DNA of 56,274 nt from Anoxynatronum sp033549305 (GTDB taxonomy: Bacteria > Bacillota > Clostridia > Peptostreptococcales > Tindalliaceae): assembly GCA_033549305.1 (NCBI GenBank), contig JAWSUV010000003.1:1-56274 (forward strand), written 5' to 3'. How positions within the stretch are numbered: the stretch's first letter is position 1; every line of letters begins with the position of its first letter. The notes below the pieces were generated by a model that was not told the DNA's origin, searched no databases, and saw nothing but the letters and a program-made list of their open reading frames with translations. The position numbers and the translations under genes are program-made. Below, one piece after another: positions 39,598 through 47,106 of the stretch.

Positions 39598-42510
39598 TCA
39601 ATGCAGATCATTGATTTGCTGATGGATCTGTTTCACCACTCTTTGTTCGTAAGGATTCTGAAGCATCTCTGCAAATCTTTCGGCATCTTTCAGAAGGCGC
39701 ACTGTTTCACCGCGGTTACCTTTTTCCGCATGGATCTGTGCCAGACAGGCGCAGGCGATGGAACGCCGCCAGTAGATTTCAAACTGACGATAGAACTGCA
39801 GCGCTTTTTCCAGTACCGCCTGTGCTTCTTCCCGATCGCCCATTTCCCGGAATGTCTGACCCATTCCAGTGTAGAAAACAGCGATGGAATGATGTGCAGG
39901 CTGTTGACTGCAGGCTTGAATCGCCTGCTGGTATTGGCTGATGGCCGTCTGATATTTTCCCTGATGCCGCATAATCTCTCCCAGGTAGTAATGACAGGCG
40001 GCTATGTGCACCGCATGCTGCTGATGTTTTTCTTTCAGCTGTCTGACGGAGTCAATCGCCTTCCGAAGGACTTCTTCAGCTTCCATAAAATCTCGCTTCA
40101 TCAATAAGTAGAGCCCCTGAAGGCGCAGCAGCACCGGCAGCTTTTCTTCCAGACCATGGGCCTCTGCCAGCTGCTTGGCTGCTTCAATGTTGATCCGCAT
40201 GATTTCCATCTGCTGTGTCTGGATTCCATAATTCGTCAGTTGCTGGTAGCCGTTGACCGCATAATCCCAGTTTTCCATCTCCTTTGCCAATTCAATCATC
40301 TCTTTTGTTGTGGAAACGCCCTGTTCATAGTCGCCTTCACGGATCAGCAAGCGCCCTTTCAGGTGCAGATAAGATGTCTTCCAGAAACGAACGTCTTCGT
40401 CCTGGAAATCTTCCGGGTCCATCAAATCCATTACTTCTTCCGCCTCGCCAAAATACTGAAAAATCTCCTCGCGTGTCAGAAACAAAGACTGGCGAGGTAA
40501 ATCCTGGGGTGCCACAGCACTTGGAAATAGTTCATGATAATAATCAAGATAGGCATTCAAATAGCACATGGTGTATTTAAGTGCCAGTGAATAGTCACCA
40601 CTAAGCCTGAAATGATGAGCCAGGTCTGTGTATTTGAGTCGATCCGCAGCATTGCCCTTTAAGCCTGCTTCCAGCTGCAGGCCGACTCGACGATGGAGCA
40701 GCTTCCGTTTTGACATGGTCTGCTGATCATACACATATTCCCTGAATTTCTGATGGCTGAACATAACACTGATTTTACTGCCATCCACCACTTCACGCAG
40801 GATCCCGCGACTAATCAGGTGCTGGAGCATGTCTGCGACATCCATTTCATCCGCACTGCTGAGAGATGCCAGTGTTTTTAGCGGTACCCGGTGGAAAAAC
40901 AATGAAATCAGTTCCAGCAGTTTTCGGGTTTCTTCCGGAATTTCGTAAAAGCGGCTTTGCATGATATTCTGTGCTCTGGCAGATAATTCAAGGGTATTTC
41001 CGAAAGTTCTGAGGGCATTCAGGTATTCCGCCACGAAAAATGGATTGCCTTGGGTTTCGAGATAAATTTGATGACAGTTCAGATCCTCCAGTGCCAATCC
41101 TTTTGTTTCACGAAGAACCCAGCTTGTTGTATCGCTTTCACTGAATCTTTCCAGCGGTATGCGGTGCAGGATCCCTTTGCGGCCGGTTAGGGCAGTCAGG
41201 CCGCTGAGATGTTCTTCATAACCATCCCTGACGGTCGCCATAAAGAGCACCGGCATTGAAAATGACTGGAGAATCCGCTGCATCAACTGACGGCTGACAG
41301 TGTCCATCCACTGAATATCCTCAAAGAGAATTAACAGCGGCCGACTGGCAGCCACTTTCTTCAGCACACCGGCCACCGCCTCCAGTAAAGGATGATGCAA
41401 CAGTTCCGGCAACATCTCTGCAGGCGGATCAGCTTTCTGTTCCCTGATCAAGGATTCAAAACTGGGAAACTGCCTTGAAATCTGGTAGATCCAGTTAAGC
41501 GGCAGCTGCATGTGTTCTCTTTCTATGAGGTCTGCCATTTCAGAAAAAACGGGCTGCCAGGGTTTTAACAGAAAAGCTTCTTCCTGTTGATAACAGTTCG
41601 CGTCAATCACCTGTACGTGATGATCAGCTTCTGTGCGCAGAAACTGCTGTACAAGCATGGTTTTACCGATTCCTGCTTCTCCAGAGATCAATATCAGTCT
41701 GGGGTGGGGCTTCCAGCGAAAGCGGTCGAAAATCTCCTGCAACTGGCTTAGTTCATCTGCCCTGCCGTATAATGCTTCGTATGGCTGAGAAAAATCCAGC
41801 GTTTCAGTTGGTCTACGCTGATGCATCAATGCGTGATACAGGTTTTGCGTTTCCGTTTCAGGCTGAATTCCCAGTTCAATGCTGAGAATCCGTGTGATAT
41901 CTTCATACTCCTGGAAAGCCCGGTGAATTTCACCTTTCTGTGCAAATGCATTCATCAGTGCGCGTCTGACGGCTTCATCATAAGGGTCCTGACGTGTCAG
42001 GGCTTTTGCCAGTTCGACAACCTGGTCCTGATCCCCTGCTCTCCTGGCTTCCCATATGGCTGCCTGCAGCTTTTTCACATATTTATCCAGAAAAATGTGT
42101 CTTTGTTGATCCACCCATGCTTCAAAGTCTTCCGCATTCTTAATATGAAATCCATGCAGAAAACCATGAGCATAATGCTGCCAGGCATGACCATCTTCAT
42201 TATTGAAAAGGTCCGTATCCACAATCCAGTTTACGTCAGGATTCACTGCGACTTCTGACTGTCCAGGGGACAGGATCACATCCTGATTAAAGACTTTTCT
42301 GATTTTATATAACGCGTTCCTCAGGTTTTTTCGGGCAGTTTCTTCAGGAAAATCTCCCCACAGCAGAGTCATCAACTCAGTCCTGGATGCTTTTTTCCGA
42401 ACAGCCAGATAATAAAAGACCGCCTCTGCCTTCCGATAAGGTAGTTTAACCGGCTGATGGTCAAGCAATACTGTCGGAGTATCCAGCATCACGACCGTAA
42501 TGGTTGACAT
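39598..42510 (-). CDS. Large BTAD/AAA/TPR transcriptional regulator, candidate hut regulator
   Basis: The 970-residue protein starts with a winged-helix DNA-binding region of OmpR/SARP type (about residues 5-95: P-Y-R-K-A-E-A-V-F-Y-Y-L-A, R-K-N-L-R-N-A-L-Y-K-I-R-K). A bacterial transcriptional activator (BTAD) TPR domain follows (100-245). Next comes an AAA/NACHT-type ATPase (Walker A G-E-A-G-I-G-K-T, Walker B L-L-I-L-F-E-D-I-Q-W-M-D), and then C-terminal TPR repeats. This is the layout of SARP/MalT-like activators. GGGAAGGTGATC precedes the ATG at 42510. Its position 170 bp upstream of hutH, same strand, makes it the likely hut regulator; this is inference. Confidence 0.88.
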   Translation of the reverse strand: MSTITVVMLDTPTVLLDHQPVKLPYRKAEAVFYYLAVRKKASRTELMTLLWGDFPEETARKNLRNALYKIRKVFNQDVILSPGQSEVAVNPDVNWIVDTDLFNNEDGHAWQHYAHGFLHGFHIKNAEDFEAWVDQQRHIFLDKYVKKLQAAIWEARRAGDQDQVVELAKALTRQDPYDEAVRRALMNAFAQKGEIHRAFQEYEDITRILSIELGIQPETETQNLYHALMHQRRPTETLDFSQPYEALYGRADELSQLQEIFDRFRWKPHPRLILISGEAGIGKTMLVQQFLRTEADHHVQVIDANCYQQEEAFLLKPWQPVFSEMADLIEREHMQLPLNWIYQISRQFPSFESLIREQKADPPAEMLPELLHHPLLEAVAGVLKKVAASRPLLILFEDIQWMDTVSRQLMQRILQSFSMPVLFMATVRDGYEEHLSGLTALTGRKGILHRIPLERFSESDTTSWVLRETKGLALEDLNCHQIYLETQGNPFFVAEYLNALRTFGNTLELSARAQNIMQSRFYEIPEETRKLLELISLFFHRVPLKTLASLSSADEMDVADMLQHLISRGILREVVDGSKISVMFSHQKFREYVYDQQTMSKRKLLHRRVGLQLEAGLKGNAADRLKYTDLAHHFRLSGDYSLALKYTMCYLNAYLDYYHELFPSAVAPQDLPRQSLFLTREEIFQYFGEAEEVMDLMDPEDFQDEDVRFWKTSYLHLKGRLLIREGDYEQGVSTTKEMIELAKEMENWDYAVNGYQQLTNYGIQTQQMEIMRINIEAAKQLAEAHGLEEKLPVLLRLQGLYLLMKRDFMEAEEVLRKAIDSVRQLKEKHQQHAVHIAACHYYLGEIMRHQGKYQTAISQYQQAIQACSQQPAHHSIAVFYTGMGQTFREMGDREEAQAVLEKALQFYRQFEIYWRRSIACACLAQIHAEKGNRGETVRLLKDAERFAEMLQNPYEQRVVKQIHQQINDLH

Positions 42511-42541
42511 GTGATCACCTTCCCGCTCATTTCTTGGGCTT

Positions 42542-42550
42542 ATTATATCA
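42542..42550 (-). promoter_or_regulatory. Extended -10 promoter of the regulator gene
   Basis: On the reverse strand TGA directly followed by TATAAT (42547-42542), 32 nt before the start codon. A convincing -35 is not seen. Confidence 0.45.
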
Positions 42551-42591
42551 AACCTGGCTCCTAGAGATCCTCCTGGTTCAAAATCATTATC

Positions 42592-42627
42592 AAAAGAGAG
42601 CCTTCTCACTCAACGGAAAAGGCTCTC
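42592..42627 (-). terminator. Terminator after msrA
   Basis: GAGAGCCTT (42596-42604) pairs with AAGGCTCTC (42619-42627); on the reverse strand TTTTG follows. Confidence 0.75.
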
Positions 42628-42688
42628 AGGAATGTTTCATTCAGATGATTCGCAACCAGCCTGGACCTGCGGTGATCGCTTGATGTAG

Positions 42689-43246
42689 TTAGTCATTGTA
42701 TATATCATAATACGCGTCTCCCCAGTATTTTTTAATAAATTCGTCTCTTCCTGATTTTGTTCGATCAAGCTTGTATTCATCGGGGCTTTTTTTATAAAAA
42801 TCCTGGTGGTATTCCTCAGCATCATAATACTTGCTTGCAGGAAAGATGGGGGTTATTACCGGATCCGGAAAGCGGCCGGATTCATCCAACTCTTTTTTTG
42901 ATTTTTCCGCAGTCAGCCGCTGTTCTTCGGTGGTGTAAAAAATGGCCGTCCGATAGGAAGGTCCGCGATCCTGGAACTGGCCTTCTTCATCCGTTGGATC
43001 TACCTGGCGCCAAAAGGCATCCAGCAGCTTTTCGTATGAGATCACGGCCGGATCATAGATGATCCGTACAATTTCGTAATGCCCTGATTTTTGGCCTTTC
43101 ACATCCTCGTATTTGGGGTTGTCCAGATGCCCTCCCATGTAGCCTGAACGCACCTCTCCAATGCCGTCCAGCACATCAAAGGGCGATACCATGCACCAGA
43201 AGCAGCCTCCGGCAAAATAAGCAGTCTGAGTGGCTTTTTGATTCAT
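42689..43246 (-). CDS. msrA: Peptide-methionine (S)-S-oxide reductase, cytoplasmic
   Basis: The 185-residue enzyme reduces methionine S-sulfoxide in proteins. The active-site G-G-C-F-W-C is present, with cysteine rather than selenocysteine as nucleophile, along with G-Y-x-G-G and the E-E-Y-H-Q-D-F-Y motif. The ATG at 43246 follows AAAGGACGTG; a longer frame to 43279 is unlikely. It has no signal sequence, unlike the MsrAB protein at 47107. It follows the YaiI-like gene on the same strand. Confidence 0.93.
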   Translation of the reverse strand: MNQKATQTAYFAGGCFWCMVSPFDVLDGIGEVRSGYMGGHLDNPKYEDVKGQKSGHYEIVRIIYDPAVISYEKLLDAFWRQVDPTDEEGQFQDRGPSYRTAIFYTTEEQRLTAEKSKKELDESGRFPDPVITPIFPASKYYDAEEYHQDFYKKSPDEYKLDRTKSGRDEFIKKYWGDAYYDIYND

Positions 43247-43310
43247 GTTACGCACGTCCTTTCCTGATTTAATCATCAATGGGGCATCGTGTTGACGATC
43301 AGATTCTTGG

Positions 43311-43742
43311 TTATGCCTCCAGTACCCGGATTAATGCTGCTAGAAAACGCTGATCTTCTTCGGCAGTGCGCCTGGCAGGTCCTTTGGTTCTGCCGCCGCC
43401 CCGTCGAAGTCTGGCTTTCAGATCCCGTTCTTCCAGCATAAAATCAATGGTATTATTTTGATATTCCCGACCGGAAGGATGCAGGCACCGGGCGCCTTTT
43501 CCCAGTATCAATGCTGCCAGTCCCCAGTCCTGTGTCACCACCAGGTCTTCTTTATCCGTCATGTTGACCACCTTCATGTCCGCTTCCTGAGAGGCTCCAT
43601 CCACAGTAATGTGATTATCCGATTCGATCTGATGGTGATAGTTGGCCACGGTCCATACCTGAATCTGTCGCTGTTTCCCCTGTTGAAGACAGGATTGCAA
43701 CACACCTTTCGGACAACCGTCGGCATCGACTATGATTTTCAA
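43311..43742 (-). CDS. YaiI/YqxD family protein (UPF0178, DUF188)
   Basis: The 143-residue protein has the family pattern: I-I-V-D-A-D-G-C-P at the start, S-Q-E-A-D-M-x-V, V-V-T-Q-D-W-G-L-A, and a C-terminal R-R-G-G-G-R-T-K-G-P. The acidic residues on the strand ends resemble PIN-type nucleases, but no activity is established for the family. An AGGAGGTGACCC site precedes the ATG. Confidence 0.88.
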   Translation of the reverse strand: MKIIVDADGCPKGVLQSCLQQGKQRQIQVWTVANYHHQIESDNHITVDGASQEADMKVVNMTDKEDLVVTQDWGLAALILGKGARCLHPSGREYQNNTIDFMLEERDLKARLRRGGGRTKGPARRTAEEDQRFLAALIRVLEA

Positions 43743-43904
43743 GGGTCACCTCCTGACACATGTTTTTACTCTTTCAGTGTACCATATTTTTATCAGCTTT
43801 GTCCCTGTTGAATTCGCATAATAGTGTTTGTCCATCAGCTTAATGCTGACGCTGGAAATGTTCGAGTTATTGTGTGAATAAATGAATTATTTAAAATATG
43901 GCTG

Positions 43905-43933
43905 TTGACAAAGTGCTCCGGGCATGGTAATGT
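43905..43933 (+). promoter_or_regulatory. Promoter of the ilvBN operon
   Basis: TTGACA (43905-43910), 17 nt, then TAATGT (43928-43933) preceded by TGG, an extended -10. It starts transcription just before the T-box leader. Confidence 0.6.
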
Positions 43934-43954
43934 AAGCGATAACATTATTTTTTA

Positions 43955-44256
43955 TGACTTGTCCAATGACGGAGACAAAAGATGGAAGACTGCTTTTCAG
44001 AGAGCCGGTGGGTGGTGTAAACCGGCAGGCAGGACCATTGCATACTCCCTCCCGAGGATCACGCCTGAAACCGGCCTTCCAATCAATCCAGGAAACTGTC
44101 AGTAAGGCGCTGCGGTTTGTCCCCGATACCGGACATTGCTTTTGGAGGCTTCGGCAGCCAGAAGTCAGTGAGTCCGGTACTGTGAAGTGCCGGTTAAGTT
44201 GGGTGGTACCGCGAACAGAACCTGTTTCGTCCCTGCAAGGATGAAACAGGTTTTTT
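43955..44256 (+). promoter_or_regulatory. T-box leader of the ilvBN operon, probably leucine-specific
   Basis: Stem I includes the AGAGAGCC-G-GTGG-TG-AAACCGG elements. The 3' side reads ATACTCCCTCCCGAG, which aligns the specifier codon as CTC (Leu). The conserved T-box core AAGTTGGGTGGTACCGCG lies at 44196-44213. A terminator follows at once (44219-44256: 14-bp stem, then TTTTTT). Uncharged tRNA would pair its end with the T-box and stabilise the antiterminator, turning on the operon when leucine is short. The specifier was read by eye and could be wrong. Confidence 0.92.
44219..44256 (+). terminator. Regulated terminator of the T-box
   Basis: AACCTGTTTCGTCC (44219-44232) pairs with GGATGAAACAGGTT (44239-44252), with one G/T mismatch, and runs into six T. 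Confidence 0.9.
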
Positions 44257-44301
44257 GTATCATTTTTTCGTTCATCAAACTGTTAAAAAGGAGTGAGGAC
44301 A

Positions 44302-45948
44302 ATGAAAATCAGCGGCGCAGCATCTGTGGTTAAATCCCTTCAGGCAGAGGGTGTCGAAGTGTTGTTTGGATATCCCGGAGGAGCTAACCTCCTTCTGTAT
44401 GACGCTCTCATTCAGTCTGGTATCCGCCAGGTTCTCGTGCGGAACGAACAGGGGGCTGCTCATGCAGCCAGTGGCTACAGCCGCGTGACTGGAAAAACCG
44501 GTGTGTGCATGGCCACCTCCGGACCAGGTGCCACCAATCTGGTCACGGGCATTGCCACCGCTTACATGGATTCTATCCCACTGGTAGCCATCACCGGTCA
44601 GGTGGCAACAGACCTCATTGGACGGGATGTATTCCAGGAAGTGGATATCACGGGAGCAACCGAACCTTTCACTAAAAACAATTACCTGGTGAAAGACATT
44701 CATGACCTTCCCCGAACTATTAAAGAAGCATTCCATATTGCTTCCACCGGCCGGCCCGGCCCGGTACTGATCGATATCCCCAAGGATGTACAGACAGCCC
44801 TGATTGATTTTTCATATCCGGAATCCGTTGATTTAAGAGGTTATAAACCTACTGTAAAAGGCCATCCACGGCAGATCAAAAAGGCCATTCAAGCCATGCT
44901 GGACAGTCAGCGGCCAATGATTGTTGTGGGTGGCGGCGGTGTGATTGCAGATGCAACCGAAGAACTGGTCGTTTTTGCTGAACGCATGCAAGCACCTGTA
45001 GCCACCACACTTATGGGTATTGGCGCTTTTCCCACCAATCATCCTTTGTCACTGGGAATGCTGGGTGGCGATCATGGTGTTTACCCGGCAAAACAGGCGG
45101 TTGCTGATGCAGACTTTCTCGTGGTCATGGGATCCCGTATGGCCGATCGTTCCACCGGCAAGCGGGAACATTTTGCCCAAAAGGCTAAGACCGTTGTTCA
45201 TATCGATGTGGATCCGGCAGAAATCGGAAAGAATATTGACATTCATATTCCCATTGTGGGTGACATTAAAAAAACACTTCAGGGTCTGCTGGCTCAGGAT
45301 TTTCATAAAGAGAATCCGGAGTGGCTCCAGCAGATTGGGGAATGGAAACAGGTTATCCGCGGCACCGGCGCCGGATCAGGAGATAATGGTCTGGATCCCA
45401 TGCAGGTGATCCGGACGCTCTCCTCAAAAACAACAAAAGACACCATCATCACCACCGATGTGGGACAGCACCAGATATGGACTGGCCGTTACTATGGTTT
45501 TGAACAGCCACGAACCTTTCTGACTTCCGGAGGTCTGGGAACCATGGGATACGGTCTGCCGGCAGCAATCGGCGCCAAGGTAGGACGCCCGGATAAACAA
45601 GTGATTCTGATCACCGGCGACGGCAGTTTTCAGATGAATCTAACGGAACTGGCCACCGCAGCCCAGGAAGGGCTGGCCGTCAAAATTGTCTTGATGAATA
45701 ACAGCTGCCTTGGAATGGTGCGGGAACTGCAGGAACACTTCTGTGAAAAAAGATATACTCAAACAACATTAAAAGGAAATCCGGATTTTGGTAAACTGGC
45801 AGAAGCCTATGGCTTCCCGGCCATCCGAGTGGACAGGTACGAAGATCTGGAAACATCTATTGATCAGCTTTTGGCCCATGACGGCACTATGCTTGCCGAA
45901 TTCATCATTGATCCGATATCCAACGTAATCCCAGTTCAGCAGTCATAA
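44302..45948 (+). CDS. ilvB: Acetolactate synthase, large subunit
   Basis: The 548-residue thiamine-diphosphate enzyme makes acetolactate or acetohydroxybutyrate, the first common step to valine, leucine and isoleucine. The catalytic glutamate is in R-N-E-Q-G-A-A-H-A-A-S-G-Y; the FAD/central domain and the TPP/metal motif G-D-G-S-F-Q-M-N-x-x-E-L are complete. ATG at 44302 is 8 nt after AAAGGAG; an in-frame GTG at 44293 is less likely. It is preceded by a T-box leader and followed by ilvN after 13 bp. Confidence 0.95.
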   Translation: MKISGAASVVKSLQAEGVEVLFGYPGGANLLLYDALIQSGIRQVLVRNEQGAAHAASGYSRVTGKTGVCMATSGPGATNLVTGIATAYMDSIPLVAITGQVATDLIGRDVFQEVDITGATEPFTKNNYLVKDIHDLPRTIKEAFHIASTGRPGPVLIDIPKDVQTALIDFSYPESVDLRGYKPTVKGHPRQIKKAIQAMLDSQRPMIVVGGGGVIADATEELVVFAERMQAPVATTLMGIGAFPTNHPLSLGMLGGDHGVYPAKQAVADADFLVVMGSRMADRSTGKREHFAQKAKTVVHIDVDPAEIGKNIDIHIPIVGDIKKTLQGLLAQDFHKENPEWLQQIGEWKQVIRGTGAGSGDNGLDPMQVIRTLSSKTTKDTIITTDVGQHQIWTGRYYGFEQPRTFLTSGGLGTMGYGLPAAIGAKVGRPDKQVILITGDGSFQMNLTELATAAQEGLAVKIVLMNNSCLGMVRELQEHFCEKRYTQTTLKGNPDFGKLAEAYGFPAIRVDRYEDLETSIDQLLAHDGTMLAEFIIDPISNVIPVQQS

Positions 45949-45961
45949 AGGAGGGATTCCT

Positions 45962-46474
45962 ATGAACAAACATATTTTGGCTATTCTGGTGGAAAATCGT
46001 CCCAGTGTTTTGTCAAAGGTAGTGGGACTTTTCAGCCGCCGCGGCTTCAACATTCACAGCCTGGCCGTCGGAGTGACGGAGGATCCGGATATCTCCCGCA
46101 TTACCATCGTTGCAGATGGAGACGAATACATTCTGGAGCAGATCTCCAAACAATTGAATAAGTTGATTGACGTGATCAAAGTCTCCGATATCAGTCAGGA
46201 CTCCATCGCCCGCGAACTGGCGCTGATCAAAGTCCATGCCACTCCTTCCAATCGTCATGAAATTGTCGAAATTGTCAACATCTTCCGGGAAAAAATCGTT
46301 GACATCACTATAAATTCGGTCACGATCCAGGTCTCCGGCGACAGTAAAAAAATTGCCGGCCTTGAGGATATGCTCCGTGATTTCGGCATCAAAGAGATGG
46401 TGCGAACCGGAATGATTGCTGTCGATCGCGGCGCAAGAGCCATCCAGGTGAGTAATGGAAGCAAGGAAGGATAA
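45962..46474 (+). CDS. ilvN: Acetolactate synthase, small (regulatory) subunit
   Basis: The 170-residue subunit has an N-terminal ACT domain (H-I-L-A-I-L-V-E-N-R-P-S-V-L-S-K-V, then F-S-R-R-G-F-N-I-H-S-L) that binds valine for feedback control, and a C-terminal ACT-like domain. It activates IlvB and makes it valine-sensitive. GGAGG lies 7 nt before the ATG. Confidence 0.95.
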   Translation: MNKHILAILVENRPSVLSKVVGLFSRRGFNIHSLAVGVTEDPDISRITIVADGDEYILEQISKQLNKLIDVIKVSDISQDSIARELALIKVHATPSNRHEIVEIVNIFREKIVDITINSVTIQVSGDSKKIAGLEDMLRDFGIKEMVRTGMIAVDRGARAIQVSNGSKEG

Positions 46475-46507
46475 TCATTTGATAAGGATATGGGGTAAGG
46501 TGAACGC

Positions 46508-46777
46508 ATGCGTGCACCAATGAACGTTCAAATTTTTGAAGATATCGGCTGAGGGTTCAGCAAAATGAAGCCCATCGTTGATGAGGCCCTCAAACGTCTT
46601 CAGGTGGAAGCCGCTGTCACCATCATCTGCAGCCCTTCTGAAATTGAGCGCCAGGGAATCAAACACCTCCCTGCACTATTGATCGACGGCAGGGTCGTTG
46701 TGGAAGGACGCGTACCCTCCATCTTCACTATGCCCCGGTTAATTCAAACAGCCATTGAAAGAATGTCTGTTGAGTAA
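46508..46777 (+). CDS. Small thioredoxin-fold protein with in-frame TGA, probable selenoprotein (Sec15)
   Basis: From the ATG at 46508 (AAGG 7 nt upstream) the frame reads M-R-A-P-M-N-V-Q-I-F-E-D-I-G, TGA at 46550-46552, then G-F-S-K-M-K-P-I-V-D-E-A-L and on to a stop at 46775. The whole matches the small redox-active disulfide protein family (MTH895/TIGR00412 type), in which G-C-x-x-C-x-K follows the first strand. TGA falls exactly at the first cysteine, giving U-x-x-S here. The rest (L-P-A-L-L-I-D-G-R-V-V-V-x-G-R-V-P) is intact, so decay is unlikely. Total 89 residues. It is the third gene of the ilvBN operon, before the operon terminator. No sel genes are in the window. Confidence 0.75.
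46553..46587 (+). promoter_or_regulatory. Candidate bacterial SECIS element after the in-frame TGA
   Basis: Two alternative hairpins follow the TGA. One pairs GCCCATC (46570-46576) with GATG-A-GGC (46580-46587) around a GTT loop, placing the loop G 25 nt after the TGA, within the range usual for bacterial SECIS elements. The other pairs GGGTTCA (46553-46559) with TGAA-G-CCC (46566-46573) around a GCAAAA loop. They exclude each other; neither has been tested by folding. Confidence 0.45.
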
Positions 46778-46836
46778 CCAACATGGTGAAGACTCATCCT
46801 GTTGTCCGTTGTAACAGATTGGTAATAAACACACTG

Positions 46837-46864
46837 AGCCTCCGATGACGGGGTGCTTTTTTTT
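46837..46864 (+). terminator. Terminator of the ilvBN-selenoprotein operon
   Basis: AGCCTCCG (46837-46844) pairs with CGGGG-T-GCT (46849-46857) with one bulge, followed by eight T. The rest of the gene-free stretch to 47106 holds only a promoter and short repeats. Confidence 0.8.
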
Positions 46865-47010
46865 GCGCCACTGCCATTATCATACGCTTCACTACTCTTC
46901 TAACGATATTCATATCATTGACAGCAGTCATCTGATGCCTGGTTTCACTGATCATCATTCCAGCTTGTCCTGTTCCAGAAAAAAATCAGTTTTATGATAA
47001 TTATTATTAT

Positions 47011-47042
47011 TTGATAATCTCTATTATGGGTATGTATATAAT
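47011..47042 (+). promoter_or_regulatory. Promoter for the MsrAB gene
   Basis: TTGATA (47011-47016) is followed after 18 nt by TATATA (47035-47040) or after 20 nt by TATAAT (47037-47042). The start codon is 65 nt further on. Confidence 0.45.
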
Positions 47043-47054
47043 AGTGTCAAATCA

Positions 47055-47091
47055 CCATTATCCATTAAACGATCCATTAAATAACCCATTA
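47055..47091 (+). repeat. Four CCATTA repeats in the MsrAB leader
   Basis: CCATTA occurs at 47055, 47062, 47074 and 47086, spaced 7, 12 and 12 nt, between the promoter and the ribosome site. The 12-nt spacing is near one helical turn, so a regulator-binding array is possible; chance is not excluded. Confidence 0.4.
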
Positions 47092-47106
47092 ACGGAGGTT
47101 GATCCC

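Noticed and set aside
46565..46777. Small frame as a stand-alone 70-residue gene starting after the TGA
   Set aside because: No ribosome site precedes the ATG at 46565, and the family's first strand and active site lie upstream of the TGA in the same frame.
46508..46777. Pseudogene explanation for the in-frame TGA
   Set aside because: Not excluded, but less likely: the only lesion is at the redox-active position, the rest is intact, and hairpins follow the TGA.
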